A DNA stretch of 64,000 bases from Channa striata. Lineage: Eukaryota > Chordata > Actinopteri > Anabantiformes > Channidae. The notes under the pieces were generated by a model that did not search any database, was not told the origin of the DNA, and saw nothing but the letters and a program-made list of their open reading frames with translations. The stretch's first letter is position 1, and each line of letters opens with the position of its first letter. The stretch lies in the NCBI GenBank assembly GCA_033026295.1, contig CM065176.1, forward strand, positions 1,128,501 through 1,192,500, given 5' to 3'. Below are positions 60,841 through 64,000 of the stretch, one piece after another. Both the position numbers and the translations under genes were made by a program.

Positions 60841-61075
60841 TTAAAAGTCTTAAAAGCAAAGAGGGTGTTTGTCCCCAGAATCTTGTTCTTGGGAGCAGTT
60901 TCCACAGGAGAGGAGCTTTATAGCTAAAGGCTCTGCCCTCCGTTGTACTTTTAGAAACTCTGGGAACCACAGGTAGGCCTGTTTGAGAGTGAAGCGGTCT
61001 ATTGAGATGACATGGTATGTATTTCAGATACAATAGAGCTTGACCATTAAGGAGGACATACTCCAACCTGCTTTT
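60841..61075 (-). mobile_element. L2-like LINE C-terminal fragment
   Basis: Minus strand: LLNGQALLYLKYIPCHLNRP, then LHSQTGLPVVPRVSKSTTEG and RAFSYKAPLLWKLLPRTRFW. This matches the C-terminal segment LNGQAPSYLKDLL...GRAFNYQAPLL of the L2-like copy at 55.8-56.0 kb, but more diverged. Confidence 0.75.
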
Positions 61076-61079
61076 GTGA

Positions 61080-61620
61080 ATTCAATGGGCAGACACCAAA
61101 TTCATGGTGCCTGACCTGTCTAATGTTTCTGCCACTTGCCTGGACCTGAAAGAGTTTTTAAAAAGCTAAGGCCACCTCTTTATTGACCATACGACTGTGC
61201 CATTGACTTCTTCTTCTTCCTGGCTGTATGGATTGTATTCCCCCTCTGCACATGAACAGAAGGGTAATTAAGAAGTGCATTTGGCAGTCTGGCAGCTGAC
61301 CTAATCCGACCTTCCCCATCCCCTGCTGGATTCTTTTTGTTGGTAAATGTGACGGAGGACTATCCCTGTATAGATTATCGAGATTTGAATCAAGTAACCA
61401 TCAAAAACCAACATCCACTTCCACCCATCTTGTTGGTTTTTGAGTTGTTACAGGGAGCTACCGTCTTTACCAAGTTGCATCGTACTTTCTGATGCTTAAG
61501 CTTGCCTTTAATACACCAGTGGCCACCTTGAGTACCTGGTGATGCTGTTTAGACTCACGAATTATTGGTGGTACTTCAAAACCTGAGCCATTTCTCAATC
61601 TGCATTCTTATCTGTACTAT
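61080..61620 (+). pseudogene. Ty3/Gypsy reverse transcriptase fragment
   Basis: Plus strand, with frame changes: a YDCAIDLLPG-like phrase (61190-61225), then VIKKCIWQSGS, GFFLLV, a CIDYRDLNQVTIKNQHPLPP segment (61360-61420), LLQGATVFTKL (61445-61480) and decayed later parts. This is the conserved start of a Ty3/Gypsy (metavirus-type) reverse transcriptase, up to the region before the catalytic YVDD, which is not present. Substitutions and stops make it non-functional. No LTRs were seen. Confidence 0.7.
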
Positions 61621-62344
61621 TTTCCCTCTTGCAGACTTGTGAAACATCATGAAAGTACTGTTCCAATTCAAAGTTTGGATTCAAACAAGTAAAGATCCAA
61701 TAACCAAAAGTGTTTTTGCACTGCCCATTTTAACAAGGATGCTTTAAGAGCTGACATGGGTGGACTTAGGCAGATTAGCTATGTATTATCGAATGTTTTG
61801 CAAGCCAATCAGCAGCGTTCCTGGACAATTTAAACTAGGAAAGAAAAAAATTCATCCTATGGCAGCCCTCCATGGCCCCATGCTTACACAACAGAAAAAA
61901 ATTACAAGTCGCTTCTTTAAGGTCTTTCAAGTAGGTATGAAGGTATCCAGAGCAGTTTTTGATAATGTTGTGCTCACATTCATTTCACTAAATGTCCTAC
62001 ATTCTCCTCTTCCATTTTTTAAACGAGGAATGAGAAGCAGGTGTTCCCATGAGCCAGACACTGTTGACTTACCATAGGCTGTATAATTTATTCTTAATGA
62101 TATTTCACTGCTGAAGGCAGGGAGTTTTTTTGTAAAATTTTGTTGGCTGAAATGTGCAAAATCTTTTAAAATTAATAGTCTATATCAAGAGAAAACTGGG
62201 AAAATGGCATTATTTTAACCTACAACAGCCAGAATGCATTGCTTTCTGACGTAGCCACTCCCCAGCTGCCACAATTGGTCCCACCTGTTCAACCTACTGT
62301 CAGGGCATGTGTTTTCTTTTTAATTTTATACTTTTTGCTTGGAA
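61621..62344. other. Unassigned sequence between retroelement fragments
   Basis: One plus-strand frame of 105 codons (61760-62077) has no recognised similarity. It may be a further decayed part of the Gypsy-type element or unrelated DNA. No host exon is supported. Confidence 0.4.
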
Positions 62345-62575
62345 TATATTTCAAGGCATAATGGTGTCAAGCTGCACTGCGCCAGGAGGCAAATAATCGC
62401 TTGGGATTGCCACATCTACCACTACAGCCTTGTTTTCTTGTTTGTCCACAACTACAATGTTGGGTTGGTTAGCCATTACCTGTTTGTCAGTCTGTTTCTC
62501 GAAGTCCCACAGGATCTTAGTCCTGTCATTTTGACCTTGGGACTTCCAGTACACTATGCCTATGCATTAGTTATG
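62345..62575 (-). pseudogene. R2/R4-type LINE endonuclease fragment
   Basis: Minus strand: DRTKILWDFEKQTDKQVMAN, then QPNIVVVDKQENKAVVVDVA and IPSD. The PDxVVVD...KAVVxDVAIP pattern is the core of the PD-(D/E)xK restriction-like endonuclease found at the C-terminus of R2/R4-type non-LTR retrotransposons, and the phrase is common in fish repeats. The sequence on either side does not continue the protein, so this is a short isolated fragment. Confidence 0.6.
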
Positions 62576-62588
62576 GTGTAATAATTTA

Positions 62589-62638
62589 ACAAGGGGACTG
62601 CTTCATACGCACTTAAACGTATGAAGCAGTCCCCTTGT
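62589..62638. repeat. Perfect hairpin, 21-bp stem and 8-base loop
   Basis: Left arm starts ACAAGGGGACTGCTTCATAC (62589-62609), loop CACTTAAA, right arm its exact complement (62618-62638). It lies exactly between the R2/R4-type fragment and the DIRS-like fragment, so it may be an element terminus. Confidence 0.92.
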
Positions 62639-62639
62639 A

Positions 62640-63600
62640 AAGTGAAGATGACAAGCTCTTTTCATCGTTCTGCTGCCGGGTCGAGGATTTGTCCTTACTG
62701 CAACACTGGCTGCACCATGGAAGACGACTTGCATGCCCACTGCTAGACATGCCTCAGCCCAGAGCACGCAGGGCTAGCACTCACTCCCCAGTCCACTTGC
62801 CCCTACTGTGCACGTATGACCCTGGATGAGAAGCAGCAGCGAGTAGACGCTTTTGCAACACTCCAGGAGGACGACTGTGATGATGATGACAATGCTACAT
62901 AGCCATTGGTGAAGCACTAGACATCCTGGACCCTCCCTGCTCAGAGGGTGAGCGTGATGCAAGAGGACAAGAGTCCCCTGACTCGGCTCCCTCCATCGCT
63001 CCTGGTTCTCCTCGCTTCCCATTAGAAGACCTGGAGTTTGAAGGTAAACAGGAGGGACCGTCAGCCAGCGGCACTCCCCGCCCCCCGCCTACTGGCCCTC
63101 TGCCTGCCTGTGGTGCACTTCCCCTTGACCTTCCGGAGCTAGTCAAGCGTGCTCCTGACACAAAGTCTGTTCCCCAGTGGCCGTGGCACAGTCACGGATG
63201 GCCTGGATGACTATGCTGCAACGCAAAATGTGACAAGTGCATCTACCGTGCCTTATGGAACCCGGTGGGTTCAGTGGGGCATTGACCACATCCACCTTAT
63301 CCCAATAGTGACAGCTCTTAGAGGGCAAACCCTTATTAAATACAACGTAACTCCAGATTCTATGTGTATAGGCGTAGCCTTCTAAGCTGCTGGCCCCACT
63401 GCTCCCACCGGACTGCTGAAGTCAAAAAGCTGGTTTATAGGAAGCAGAGCTCAGGTCATGCTGGTGTTATATACTCTGCGCGCAAACCTGAGGGAGTCAG
63501 CCTGGCACCCACGCCGGGCGGGAGAGAAAATCTTCACAACTGCGCATTAAAAGCGACAGCTCTTAGAGGGCGAACCATATGTTATAATACGTAACCAACA
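62640..63600 (+). pseudogene. DIRS/Ngaro-like retroelement ORF1 fragment
   Basis: Plus strand: ICPYCNTGCTMEDDLHAHC, a stop, TCLSPEHARLAL, STCPYCARMTLDEKQQRVDA, then Asp-rich and Pro-rich sequence with PLEDLEFEGKQEGPSASGTP and LPLDLPELVKRAPDTKSVPQ. The two CPYC clusters around CLSPEHA, and the ELVKRA phrase, resemble the gag-like first protein of fish DIRS/Ngaro tyrosine-recombinase retroelements. Stops and frame changes interrupt it. Near its end the phrase ACAGCTCTTAGAGGGC is repeated at about 63310 and 63553, with AACGTAAC/TACGTAAC following each time, as would fit the split direct repeats of such elements. No recombinase or RT is present in the window. Confidence 0.5.
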
Positions 63601-64000
63601 TTTTTGAATTCTGACTCCTGACAAACCTCTCCAAGCTTGAAGTGTAATACTCAGATTTGATTGCTGCTGAGTCAAAGGAAACCTTTGTCTATAGACATTA
63701 GGTTTAAGGGATGCTCTTCTGTTGTACCTATGTTTGAGTAACAATTAATTTCTGTGTTCATTTTATAAAAACTGGGTTTGTTTTCTATAGCATCCTCTGC
63801 TTTAGTTCCTCTGATTTATTACTGCCTGATGGTATATTGTGTACTTTAAACCCCTATTGATTTATCCTAAAATTAACTACCTATGGTTACTGCAAATTTT
63901 GTTTTCCCGATCTGACAAAATCAAAAGACACTATAAAACGAAAGAAAAGCTTGTATTTTACAACTGTGTGTTCGGATAAATGGCCTTTTGCCATGCTGAC
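63601..64000. other. AT-rich sequence at the window end
   Basis: No exon, RNA gene or recognised repeat in the last 400 bases. Confidence 0.6.

Overview
The window is vertebrate nuclear DNA, almost certainly from a ray-finned (teleost) fish. Genes are split by GT-AG introns, CA/TG microsatellites are very abundant, and the repeats are the usual teleost ones: RTE-like and L2-like LINEs, tRNA-derived SINEs, Tc1 and hAT remnants, a DIRS/Ngaro-like fragment and a Ty3/Gypsy fragment. I see no bacterial genes, operons or CRISPR arrays.

One real gene is recognisable: zfpm1 (Friend of GATA 1, FOG1) on the plus strand. Six coding exons join in frame with matching intron phases: 17308-17441, 30675-30777, 31015-31263, 32455-32688, 32811-33053 and 33236-35874. 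Together they encode about 1,199 residues ending in the family C-terminus AEHVK. The first three exons encode a PR/SET-like N-terminal region. The last three encode about ten zinc fingers, a PIDLS CtBP-binding motif and several potential SUMO sites. The first exon(s), including the start codon, were not found; they are either upstream of the window or too short for me to recognise.

Layout. 1-17307 is non-coding sequence 5' of the first exon I can identify, with clusters of GATA motifs, microsatellites and a SINE. 17442-30674 is a 13.2-kb intron. 30675-35874 is the compact 3' half of zfpm1. 35875 to about 39000 is a probable 3' UTR. From about 39.6 kb to the right edge there is no host gene that I can support. 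That part is a pile-up of decayed transposable elements: Tc1 pieces, a 196-bp hAT-type hairpin MITE with an intact 8-bp target duplication, an L2-like LINE in several copies, and an RTE-like LINE copy with a 21-bp target duplication. It also holds a 52.8-60.8 kb nest in which two halves of one RTE-like LINE lie in opposite orientations, and finally Gypsy, R2/R4-like endonuclease and DIRS-like fragments.

Most interesting for follow-up are: the apparent repeat-mediated inversion that split an RTE element (52.8-60.8 kb); an extra C2H2 finger in the last zfpm1 exon that I do not recall from mammalian FOG1; GATA-motif clusters in the 5' non-coding part of a gene whose product is the GATA cofactor; and three long perfect hairpins. 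I found no convincing new multi-gene system. All similarity statements rest on recognising motifs by eye; no database search was run.
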